A stretch of 16,210 nt of DNA from an uncultured bacterium (GTDB taxonomy: Bacteria; DUMJ01), in NCBI GenBank assembly GCA_937958695.1, contig CALGNK010000053.1, forward strand, positions 1 through 16,210, read 5' to 3'. Position numbers and translations under genes: made by a program. Below the pieces are notes generated by a model. The model saw only the letters and a list, made by a program, of their open reading frames with translations. It did not search any database and had not been told where the DNA came from. Below, in pieces: positions 1-6,279 of the stretch; positions within the stretch are counted from its first letter, which is position 1, and the number at the start of each line of letters is the position of its first letter.

Positions 1-711
1 ATATTAAGAAATTGGGGACGGACTTGGCAGCCTTTTGGAGGAGCAGGGTACATTATTATAATTGCTTTTATTCTCTTTATAATACTAATATCGATTCTTG
101 TAATTATGTTGCCCTTTATTCTAAAAAAGGCCATGATTCCAAAATCTTATGAAATCTTTAGATTGTCCATTTACTTCTTTTTTATAGGCTTAGCCTATCT
201 CTTTGTAGAAATTCCTATCATTCAGAGGTTTATACTTTATCTAGGAAAGCCGGTCTATTCTTTCTCCATAATATTAGCAATTATGCTATTATCCTCTGGC
301 TTTGGGAGTATGTTTTCTCTTAGTTTAAGAAGGTATTTATTGATACCTCTTGTCTTAGGAATTCTTATCATTACTATCTCTTTTATTTTACCCTTTATAC
401 TAGATTTTTCTTTGAGGTATCCGTTTTATCTTAGAGTAATAGTTTGTATAGCTATAATAGGTCCTCTGGGATTCTTTATGGGAATGCCCTTCCCAATAGC
501 ATTAGAAAAGGCTAGAAGCTATTCAATCGTTACTATACCTTGGTATTGGGCAATAAATGGAGTTGCCTCTGTTTTAAGCTCCTTTCTAGCAACGATAATA
601 GCTATATATACCGGATTTACTCTTATCATAATTGTAAGTGGACTACTATACCTTCTAGCTGGGTTTATAATCTTATCGTCTGAGAAGAGGAACAAAGAGA
701 ACGTCTCCTAG
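1..711 (+). CDS. Partial: C-terminal membrane domain of a spermidine-synthase-like membrane protein
   Basis: The frame is open from the first base, so the start lies upstream and 236 C-terminal residues are visible. The first in-frame ATG, at 106, sits inside a hydrophobic segment and has no ribosome binding site, so it is not taken as the start. The protein is very hydrophobic, with about six membrane segments. Recognisable stretches are WQPFGGAGY (near residue 9 of the visible part), a segment like LAYLFVEIPIIQRFILYLGKPVYS, GFFMGMPFPIALEKAR and WYWAINGVASVLSS. As I recall the families, these match the membrane half of large fused proteins with a spermine/spermidine-synthase-like SAM-dependent domain. 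The catalytic part is not in the window, so substrate and reaction cannot be judged. Its 3' end overlaps the convergent pcm gene by 39 bases. An unrelated polytopic transporter remains possible. Confidence 0.6.
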   Translation: MLRNWGRTWQPFGGAGYIIIIAFILFIILISILVIMLPFILKKAMIPKSYEIFRLSIYFFFIGLAYLFVEIPIIQRFILYLGKPVYSFSIILAIMLLSSGFGSMFSLSLRRYLLIPLVLGILIITISFILPFILDFSLRYPFYLRVIVCIAIIGPLGFFMGMPFPIALEKARSYSIVTIPWYWAINGVASVLSSFLATIIAIYTGFTLIIIVSGLLYLLAGFIILSSEKRNKENVS

Positions 712-1371
712 GTTTTTATAGACAAGTTTTTCTTCTGCTTCCTTCTTAATCAACCATAATGTCTGATACAGTCCAGTAGGACCAACAGGGATCACCATTC
801 TTCCCCCTATCTTTAACTGTTGAATGAGTGGAGGAGGAACATGGTCAGGCGCACAGGTAACAATAATAGCATCAAAAGGGGCATATTCTTCCCAACCATT
901 GTAACCATCATCTATCTTTATCTTAACCTTATATCCAAGGTTTTTTAATACTCTATCTGCCCTTTTACCTAACTCTTCTATTATCTCTACCGAGTAAACC
1001 TTATCTGTAAGTTCCGCTAGAATAGCTGCCTGATATCCTGACCCAGTTCCTATCTCTAGAACTTTCTCTCCCTTTTTTATCCCTAAACTTTCAGTCATTA
1101 ATGCTACTATGTATGGCTGTGATATCGTCTGTCCATAACCTATCGGTAAGGGCCTGTCATCATATGCAGACTTCCATTGACTTTTATCTACGAAGAGATG
1201 CCTTGGGACCTTAAGCATAGCAGATATGACTCTCTCATCCTTTATTCCTCTACTTCTTATTAAATCGACCATCCTTTCTCTTGCCTCTTTTAGGTATCTT
1301 TCCTCTTCCTTAACCCCTAAGAAGAAAAGGAAAGACACTATAACAAAAAGTATTAAGACCTTACCCCTCAA
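673..1371 (-). CDS. pcm: Protein-L-isoaspartate O-methyltransferase with N-terminal membrane segment
   Basis: This 232-residue enzyme should methylate L-isoaspartyl residues in damaged proteins using S-adenosylmethionine, starting their repair. The family hallmark PLPIGYGQTISQPYIVA spans about residues 74-90. The SAM-binding motif VLEIGTGSGYQAA spans 104-116, and a second motif, DDGYNGW, lies near 153. Residues 5-20 form an uncharged hydrophobic stretch preceded by Arg2 and Lys4, like a signal anchor or uncleaved signal peptide; there is no lipobox cysteine. Most cytoplasmic Pcm proteins begin near the segment starting at about residue 27 here. The start is a TTG: an AAGGAGG overlapping the thrS stop codon lies 11 bases upstream and no ATG fits. 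The gene follows thrS by 16 bases and is probably co-transcribed. Family assignment is secure; extracytoplasmic location is inferred. Confidence 0.93.
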   Translation of the reverse strand: MRGKVLILFVIVSFLFFLGVKEEERYLKEARERMVDLIRSRGIKDERVISAMLKVPRHLFVDKSQWKSAYDDRPLPIGYGQTISQPYIVALMTESLGIKKGEKVLEIGTGSGYQAAILAELTDKVYSVEIIEELGKRADRVLKNLGYKVKIKIDDGYNGWEEYAPFDAIIVTCAPDHVPPPLIQQLKIGGRMVIPVGPTGLYQTLWLIKKEAEEKLVYKNLGDVLFVPLLRR

Positions 1372-1387
1372 GGCTTTTAAAACCTCC

Positions 1388-3124
1388 TTATATTTTCCTT
1401 TCTATCTCATCTATAATCTTCTCTAAGAAAGATTCTATATTGAAATTTCCTAAATCCTTATCTATTGTCCTCACAGAGATAGTATTATTTTCAATTTCTC
1501 TATCTCCTATTACAACTATATAAGGTATTTTCTTCACTATTGCTTCTCTAACTTTATAGTTTACCTTCTCATTTCTTGCATCGAGCTCTACCCGTATATC
1601 TTTATCTGAGAATATATTCTTTATCTCCATCGCCTTTTCGTTATGTCTGTCAGCTATAGGTATCACAACTACCTGGATAGGTGCTATCCACAATGGAAAT
1701 CTTCCTGCGAAGTGCTCTATAAGTCCTCCTATAAATCTCTCCATAGAACCAAGGACTGTCCTATGGACCATCACTACCCTATGTTCTTTACCATCACTTC
1801 CTATATAGTTTACATCAAACCTTTCTGGAAGATTAAAATCTACCTGTATAGTTGGACCTTGCCACTCTCTTCCTAGTGCATCTATAAGTTTTATATCTAT
1901 CTTGGGTCCATAAAATACTCCTCCACCCTCGTCTATCTCATAATCCATTTTTTCTAACCTAAGAGCTTCTTCTAGTGTTTTTGTTGCCATCTCCCATATC
2001 TCATCTGTTCCTATGTACTTTTCCGGTCTTGTAGATAGGTAAGGTTTATATTCATACTTAAATGTCTTCATAAAGAAATCCATAAGTTTTATAACCCCTC
2101 GTATTTCATCTAGAAGCTGGTCCTCTCTACAGAATATATGGGCATCATCCTGGGTAAAACCTCTAACCCTCAGCATCCCATGAAGCGTTCCTACCCTTTC
2201 ATATCTATAAACTGTCCCTAACTCCGCGTATCTAATAGGGAGATCCCTATAACTCCTCTGTCTTGTCTTGTAGATAAGAATATGTCCAGGGCAGTTCATC
2301 GGCTTTAATCTGTACCTATTTGTATCTATTTGAATTGGTGCATACATAGATTCAGCATAATTCTCTAAGTGTCCACTTATCTCATATATCTTTTCACTTG
2401 CTATATGGGGTGTATATACCAATTGATATCCTCTTTTTATATGTTCCTTACGCCAGAAGTTCTCGATAGTATTTCTTATAATCGCTCCATTGGGATGCCA
2501 GAAGATAAGTCCGGGACCAACCTCTTCGTGAGTACTGTATATATCAAGGTCTCTTCCTAAGATTCTATGGTCTCGTTTTTTTGCCTCTTCTAGAAAAGCC
2601 AAATAATTATCCAATTCTTCCTTTGTATAAAAACTTGTCCCATATATTCTCTGCATCATAGGGTTGTGCTCGTCTCCTCTCCAGTATGCCCCAGAGGTGG
2701 AGAGTAATTTGAAGTACTTTGCTCCGCCTGTACTTTCTATATGGGGACCAGCACACATATCGACAAAATCTCCCTGCCTATAGAATGTTATCTCACCCTC
2801 TATATCTCTAGCTAACTCTATCTTAAATGGTTCCTCTAGCTCTTCTAAAAATTTTATCGCTTCTTCTTTTGGCAGGGAGAACTTTTCAAGTTTATAGTCT
2901 TCTTCAACGATCTTTTTCATCTCTTCCTCTATTCTTTCTAGATCTTCAGGGGTGAAAGGCTTCTCTACATAGAAATCATAGTAGAATCCTTCATCTGTTG
3001 GTGGTCCAATGCCTAACTTGGCATTAGGGTATAATCTTTTCACAGCATGGGCAAGTATATGGCTTGTTGTATGTCTTAAAGCAAGTAAGCCTTCTTTTGC
3101 CTCTATCTTTTTCTCTAGACTCAT
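1388..3124 (-). CDS. thrS: Threonyl-tRNA synthetase lacking the TGS domain
   Basis: This 578-residue class II synthetase charges tRNA-Thr. The editing (second additional) domain comes first: H18-T-T-S-H22 is the HxxxH zinc/editing site, partnered by the downstream DMCAGPHIE motif. The catalytic core follows, with KPMNCPGH (zinc-binding Cys), motif 2 as RYERVGTLHGMLRVRGFTQ, DDAHIF (zinc-binding His), and motif 3 as MVHRTVLGSMERFIGG. The C-terminal anticodon-binding domain starts around WIAPIQVVVIPIAD. E. coli ThrRS has about 642 residues and its editing HxxxH lies near residue 73, so about 55-60 N-terminal residues, the TGS domain, are absent. The start is well supported: AAAGGAGGAACA directly precedes the ATG, and an inverted repeat lies just upstream, leaving no room for a missing coding part. 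First gene of a thrS-pcm pair. Confidence 0.97.
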   Translation of the reverse strand: MSLEKKIEAKEGLLALRHTTSHILAHAVKRLYPNAKLGIGPPTDEGFYYDFYVEKPFTPEDLERIEEEMKKIVEEDYKLEKFSLPKEEAIKFLEELEEPFKIELARDIEGEITFYRQGDFVDMCAGPHIESTGGAKYFKLLSTSGAYWRGDEHNPMMQRIYGTSFYTKEELDNYLAFLEEAKKRDHRILGRDLDIYSTHEEVGPGLIFWHPNGAIIRNTIENFWRKEHIKRGYQLVYTPHIASEKIYEISGHLENYAESMYAPIQIDTNRYRLKPMNCPGHILIYKTRQRSYRDLPIRYAELGTVYRYERVGTLHGMLRVRGFTQDDAHIFCREDQLLDEIRGVIKLMDFFMKTFKYEYKPYLSTRPEKYIGTDEIWEMATKTLEEALRLEKMDYEIDEGGGVFYGPKIDIKLIDALGREWQGPTIQVDFNLPERFDVNYIGSDGKEHRVVMVHRTVLGSMERFIGGLIEHFAGRFPLWIAPIQVVVIPIADRHNEKAMEIKNIFSDKDIRVELDARNEKVNYKVREAIVKKIPYIVVIGDREIENNTISVRTIDKDLGNFNIESFLEKIIDEIERKI

Positions 3125-3142
3125 TGTTCCTCCTTTAGAAAC

Positions 3143-3188
3143 TAAGACTAGGGAGCTTCAAGCTTTATTATAACTCTCCCTAGTCTTA
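3143..3188 (-). terminator. Perfect 13-bp inverted repeat between SHOCT operon and thrS
   Basis: TAAGACTAGGGAG at 3143-3155 is the exact reverse complement of 3176-3188, separated by a 20-base loop. Read on the minus strand it lies after the SHOCT gene stop (3216) and 18 bases before the thrS start. The following sequence TCTTAGTTTCT is only moderately T-rich. It would form in transcripts running through from the SHOCT operon and so could insulate thrS. The loop contains TATAAT on the minus strand (3172-3167), a possible -10 for thrS without a convincing -35. No T-box specifier or antiterminator fits in this short space. Confidence 0.6.
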
Positions 3189-3215
3189 TAGTATACTAGA
3201 TTTTGGAAATTTTTT

Positions 3216-3590
3216 CTACTCTACTTTTATCTCTACCTTTTCCTTTTCATCATCTATCTGTATAAGTGTTCCTTCTAATCCTTCGTCTATCATCTTTTGC
3301 AACTCATTTATATCTATACCTGATTCTTCTAGTTTAATTCCCCCAAATGTTATCCCGCTTGTTAAGCCAAATTTAAGGAAAGCCTTGGCTAGCGGTAATG
3401 GGACGGATATATCTACTTCCTTTCTACCTGCCTCCTTATTTATAACGGATATCTTTACCCTTTTACCTAGAAATCTTCCAGCGTCTCTTGAGGATTCTTC
3501 CCTTATTGCATCTAAAAGTTTAGCCCCTTCTTCTGCTGTTATCTTACCTTCTTCTATCATCTTAAGTATCTTAAGTTCCTCTTCTTTCAT
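3216..3590 (-). CDS. SHOCT-like domain protein, last gene of the four-gene envelope/regulatory operon
   Basis: This is a 124-residue soluble protein. Residues 4-29 form a charged helix-turn-helix hairpin (ELKILKMIEEGKITAEEGAK, then LLDAI) of the SHOCT-like type also seen at the N-terminus of Bacillus YvlB-like proteins. The remainder (about 40-124) is a small alpha/beta region with a VDISVPLPLAKAFLKFG segment and an acidic end. I recognise this architecture in Firmicutes-like anaerobes next to DUF2089 and DUF4097 genes, but know no assigned function. AGGAGGGGATAAAA precedes the ATG and lies within the end of the upstream gene; the gap is 2 bases, so translation is likely coupled. The inverted repeat at 3143-3188 follows. 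It could be an adaptor for the other hairpin-bearing products of the operon. Confidence 0.8.
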   Translation of the reverse strand: MKEEELKILKMIEEGKITAEEGAKLLDAIREESSRDAGRFLGKRVKISVINKEAGRKEVDISVPLPLAKAFLKFGLTSGITFGGIKLEESGIDINELQKMIDEGLEGTLIQIDDEKEKVEIKVE

Positions 3591-3592
3591 TT

Positions 3593-3973
3593 TTATCCCC
3601 TCCTAAGCCTTTTTATTCTTTCCATAGCTTCTTCATAACTAATCTCGCCACGTTCTAACATGTCTAATATCTTTAACCTCTCCCCTTCATAGTATCTGGT
3701 TCTACCTAGGAACTTATCTACTAAGGATTCTATCCTTTCTTCTAACCTCATCCTTTTATGAGGACTTTCTATCAATCCCCAGATTATTAGAATAATTCCA
3801 AGGACAAAGAAAACAGGAGCTAGAAAGATTATAAGTTTTACTAATAATGCAACTAGAAGTACTAGTAAAATTCCGGTTACTACCCAGAATATACCAGGTC
3901 CTAAAGTTAATGGAAGGAAAAACAATGCTCTCCCTAAAGATATTATTGCTAAGATAATCCATAGTATCTCCAT
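3593..3973 (-). CDS. Small membrane protein with C-terminal SHOCT-like hairpin
   Basis: This is a 126-residue protein. Three hydrophobic segments, roughly residues 2-20, 26-50 and 52-68, are followed by a basic loop (ESPHKRMRLEERIESLVDKF) that should face the cytoplasm. The last 27 residues contain LKILDMLERGEISYEEAMER, the same hairpin motif found in the other three operon products. The membrane part resembles the short multi-TM segments of LiaF/YvlD-type envelope-stress proteins only in a general way. I do not recognise a named family. GGAGGAATAGT precedes the ATG and the gap to the upstream gene is one base. The likely role is a membrane anchor or sensor that presents the hairpin to soluble partners; this is inference from architecture. 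Confidence 0.75.
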   Translation of the reverse strand: MEILWIILAIISLGRALFFLPLTLGPGIFWVVTGILLVLLVALLVKLIIFLAPVFFVLGIILIIWGLIESPHKRMRLEERIESLVDKFLGRTRYYEGERLKILDMLERGEISYEEAMERIKRLRRG

Positions 3974-3974
3974 A

Positions 3975-4886
3975 CTATTCCTCCAAGATATTACTTAGTC
4001 CCCCATATCCCATAGCATCTAAGAGGCTCATGGCGTCCTCTCTAGATAACTTACCTATCCTATACATATCCCTTACCTTCTTTACCTCTTCAGGTATATA
4101 AAAGATATTTGTATCGTTTTCGATAGAAGTTGAGATTTGATTTTCTAGTCTATTTGTCTTTTCTTGTTGTACAATCTTTATCTCACCAGTTCCTTCGCCA
4201 GTCTTCACTGAGATATCTCCAGAGATTACATTTACTCTCAATTTATTCCTTCCTCCGTCCGTTACTAGATGCTTACTTCCTATCTTGCCAGTTGCTATAC
4301 TCTCATTATTCACGGAGACATCTCCACTTATTCCTTTAATATAAAGCTCTACTGAACTTGATTCTGTATCTAAATCTACATCTCCACTCACCCCGGAGAT
4401 ATCTACATCCCAATCATCACCCCTTAAAAGTATCTTTACATCTCCAGACCTAAAGTTTAGAGAACCCTTTTTAGTCTCCATATCGATGTCTATATCTCCG
4501 CTAGTAAGATGTGCCTGAAAGGAATTACAAAAGAGCCTTTCTATGTCTATATCTCCGGATGCTGCTTTTAGCAAGATATCTTCTCCTCTATAGTCTGTAA
4601 AGGCTATATCCCCAGATTTTAGATTTAACTCAAGGGATTTATCTTTTGGTATGTATAGGTTTATATATCCAGTAGTGCCTCCAAAATTAAAGAATGGTAT
4701 TCCAAGTATCCCCTTACTTCGGATCTTCAAAAAGAGACTATTATCTCTTATCTCATGCTGAATCTCTAATCCTTCACCTATATCATATACTAACTCGTTC
4801 CCTTCAGATGGTAATATCCTTATGTCTCCTCCAAAGCCATCTATAGAAATCCTTTTTATTTCCTCGGTAGGGATCTGTCCTCTCAT
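3975..4886 (-). CDS. DUF4097-type repeat protein with C-terminal SHOCT-like hairpin
   Basis: This 303-residue protein is dominated by a beta-repeat region. SGD[I/V] occurs at residues 91, 110, 129, 147, 167, 187 and 222, spaced 18-20 residues apart except the last. This is typical of DUF4097 (YvlB/LiaG-like) and suggests a right-handed beta-helix or adhesin-like stack. There is no signal peptide or membrane segment, so the protein looks cytoplasmic. Residues 270-291 (VRDMYRIGKLSREDAMSLLD) repeat the hairpin of its neighbours. In Bacillus YvlB the equivalent hairpin lies at the N-terminus, so here the order is swapped. AAGGAGGCGAATAAAG precedes the ATG and lies in the end of the DUF2089 gene, with a gap of 2 bases. 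The family is linked to envelope stress in Firmicutes, but its biochemical function is not established. Confidence 0.85.
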   Translation of the reverse strand: MRGQIPTEEIKRISIDGFGGDIRILPSEGNELVYDIGEGLEIQHEIRDNSLFLKIRSKGILGIPFFNFGGTTGYINLYIPKDKSLELNLKSGDIAFTDYRGEDILLKAASGDIDIERLFCNSFQAHLTSGDIDIDMETKKGSLNFRSGDVKILLRGDDWDVDISGVSGDVDLDTESSSVELYIKGISGDVSVNNESIATGKIGSKHLVTDGGRNKLRVNVISGDISVKTGEGTGEIKIVQQEKTNRLENQISTSIENDTNIFYIPEEVKKVRDMYRIGKLSREDAMSLLDAMGYGGLSNILEE

Positions 4887-4888
4887 CT

Positions 4889-5251
4889 TTATTCGCCTCC
4901 TTTTAAAAGTTTTACTGCTTCTTGGGGGGTAATCTCTCCCCTATCTATCTTTTCTAGAATTTCCATCTTGTCTGCTCTTTCCTCTTCTGCTGGATACCCT
5001 AAGATTTTTGCTATTTCATTTAATCTGCTTCTTAATGTGGGATAAGATAGGTTTAGCTCTCTTCCTAAATCGCTTAAATTGCCCCTGTTTTTTATAAATA
5101 GCTTAATGAAGTTTAACTGTTCTCTAGAAAGTTTGAAGAATTCATCTAGATAGAATGTTCCCTTTACCTCTGTATCACAGGAAGGGCATTTTAATGCAGT
5201 TATGTACATCTCTTCTCCACATGCAGGACATTTACTTACTATCTTATTCAT
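4889..5251 (-). CDS. DUF2089-type zinc-ribbon/HTH putative transcriptional regulator
   Basis: This is a 120-residue protein and the first gene of the operon. A zinc ribbon with CPAC (8-11) and CPSC (22-25) is followed by a helix-turn-helix-like region at about 55-86 (NLSDLGRELNLSYPTLRSRL), which is the DUF2089 pattern. The tail (96-116, MEILEKIDRGEITPQEAVKL) is the shared SHOCT-like hairpin. I chose ATG 5251: AAAGGGGTGAT (5256-5266) is correctly spaced, and the upstream in-frame ATG at 5287 lies inside the promoter at 5279-5307 and so should not be transcribed. It is probably a DNA-binding regulator of its own operon, and perhaps of the divergent por operon. The DNA-binding role is inferred from the fold. 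Confidence 0.85.
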   Translation of the reverse strand: MNKIVSKCPACGEEMYITALKCPSCDTEVKGTFYLDEFFKLSREQLNFIKLFIKNRGNLSDLGRELNLSYPTLRSRLNEIAKILGYPAEEERADKMEILEKIDRGEITPQEAVKLLKGGE

Positions 5252-5255
5252 TTTA

Positions 5256-5266
5256 ATCACCCCTTT
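5256..5266 (-). promoter_or_regulatory. Ribosome binding site fixing the DUF2089 start
   Basis: AAAGGGGTGAT on the minus strand ends 4 bases before ATG 5251. No comparable site precedes the alternative in-frame ATG at 5287. Confidence 0.75.
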
Positions 5267-5278
5267 CACTTTTTTAAA

Positions 5279-5307
5279 ATTATACATTAAATTATTTAAA
5301 ATGTCAA
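5279..5307 (-). promoter_or_regulatory. Consensus sigma-70 promoter of the DUF2089 operon
   Basis: On the minus strand, TTGACA (5307-5302), a 17-base spacer and TATAAT (5284-5279) match the consensus in all 12 positions. Transcription should start near 5272, about 20 bases before the chosen start codon. Confidence 0.85.
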
Positions 5308-5341
5308 TAAAAATATTTGCATAGTATAATAAATTTTCTAT

Positions 5342-5370
5342 TTGACAAACCTCTCCTATTGTGCTATAGT
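5342..5370 (+). promoter_or_regulatory. Sigma-70 promoter of the porGDAB operon
   Basis: TTGACA (5342-5347), a 17-base spacer and TATAGT (5365-5370) give 11 of 12 consensus matches. A start near 5377 would give a leader of about 50 bases. The -35 hexamers of this and the divergent promoter are 34 bases apart, so one bound regulator could affect both. Confidence 0.8.
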
Positions 5371-5412
5371 TTATGAGGATTTATCTAATATTTCTTGAAA
5401 TTAAACTTTGAT

Positions 5413-5419
5413 AAGGAGG
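5413..5419 (+). promoter_or_regulatory. Ribosome binding site fixing the porG start
   Basis: AAGGAGG lies 6 bases before ATG 5426. The upstream in-frame TTG at 5408 would place the binding site inside the coding sequence and is rejected. Confidence 0.85.
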
Positions 5420-5425
5420 TTATAT

Positions 5426-5998
5426 ATGCAGGAGCTTGTTGAAATACGTTGGCATGCGAGAGCAGGACAGGGGGCTAAATCTGCTGCTTATCTCCTTGCC
5501 GAGTCAGCCTTAGGAGCTGGCAAGTATATACAGGCTTTTCCAGAATACGGTCCAGAAAGAATGGGTGCCCCGATGAAGGCCTATACTAGAATTAGTAGCA
5601 AACCTATAAGAATACATTCTCAGATAACCAATCCAGATATAATAGTAGTATTAGATCCAAGTTTACTCAAAGTAAAAGAGACGTTAGATGGTTGGAAGGA
5701 GACGAGCGTACTTATAGTTAATACTAACAAATACCCCAAAGAGATAAGGGAGAGTTTAGGACTTGAAGGTGGCAAGGTTTACACGCTAGATGCAACTAGA
5801 ATTGCACTGGATACTATAGGAAGGAATATACCAAATACTCCTTTATTAGGTGCATTAATAAGGATTATGGGTAGCCCAACCCTTGATGAGGTGTTAGAAG
5901 AGCTAAAACACAAATTTTCTGGTAGATTTAGTGAGAAGATCGTTCAGGGAAATATAGAAGCAGTAAGGCGTGCTTATGAGGAGGTGCAATCAGAATGA
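5426..5998 (+). CDS. porG: Pyruvate:ferredoxin oxidoreductase gamma subunit
   Basis: This 190-residue subunit belongs to the four-subunit enzyme that oxidatively decarboxylates pyruvate with CoA to acetyl-CoA, CO2 and reduced ferredoxin in the cytoplasm. The N-terminal EIRWHARAGQGAKSAAYLLA and the following AFPEYGPERMGAPMKAYTRI are characteristic of the gamma domain, which helps bind CoA. Length agrees with about 190 residues in Thermotoga and archaeal PorG. It is the first gene of porGDAB, preceded by its own strong promoter. Its stop overlaps the porD start as ATGA, so translation is probably coupled. Specificity for another 2-oxoacid cannot be fully excluded from this subunit alone, but the alpha subunit looks like the pyruvate type. 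Confidence 0.93.
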   Translation: MQELVEIRWHARAGQGAKSAAYLLAESALGAGKYIQAFPEYGPERMGAPMKAYTRISSKPIRIHSQITNPDIIVVLDPSLLKVKETLDGWKETSVLIVNTNKYPKEIRESLGLEGGKVYTLDATRIALDTIGRNIPNTPLLGALIRIMGSPTLDEVLEELKHKFSGRFSEKIVQGNIEAVRRAYEEVQSE

Positions 5999-6279
5999 AG
6001 CTTCCCAAGTGGAAAGAGATGCCTGAAGGTATTGTAATCTTAGAAGCAGGGAATGCACAAGAATATGAAACAGGTTCTTGGAGAACATTTCGTCCTGTTG
6101 TAGATAAATCAAAGTGTATAAATTGTCTATTTTGTTGGATATACTGTCCCGATACATCCATCATAGTTAAGGATGAAAAGATGGAAGGTATAGATTATGC
6201 TCATTGTAAAGGTTGTGGTATATGCAGTAAGGTCTGTCCAGTTAAAGCCATAAGTATGGTAGAGGAGGGAAGCCTATGA
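5995..6279 (+). CDS. porD: Pyruvate:ferredoxin oxidoreductase delta subunit (2x[4Fe-4S] ferredoxin-like)
   Basis: This is a 94-residue ferredoxin-type subunit. Two cluster-binding motifs are visible: CINCLFCWIYCP near residues 41-52 and CKGCGICSKVCP near 66-77, each the CxxCxxCxxxCP of a [4Fe-4S] cluster. It passes electrons from the PorB cluster to external ferredoxin. Length matches the roughly 100 residues of Thermotoga PorD. The N-terminal LPKWKEMPEGIVILEAGNA followed by TGSWRTFRPVVD is typical of the delta subunit. It overlaps porG upstream and porA downstream by ATGA junctions, giving tight translational coupling for equal stoichiometry. Confidence 0.95.
   Translation: MKLPKWKEMPEGIVILEAGNAQEYETGSWRTFRPVVDKSKCINCLFCWIYCPDTSIIVKDEKMEGIDYAHCKGCGICSKVCPVKAISMVEEGSL

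Noticed and set aside
11-40. GGGGACGG...CAGCC similarity between the window start and 16119-16138, as if both were IS ends
   Set aside because: The left copy codes for a conserved W-G-R-T-W-Q-P-F segment of the membrane protein in frame, and the similarity is short, so it is coincidence.
3125-3215. T-box leader before thrS
   Set aside because: There are under 95 bases, with no T-box sequence or specifier stem; only a single inverted repeat is present.
5252-5287. Longer DUF2089 protein starting at ATG 5287
   Set aside because: The ATG lies within the promoter region between -35 and -10 and upstream of the predicted transcript start; the downstream ATG has a good ribosome binding site.
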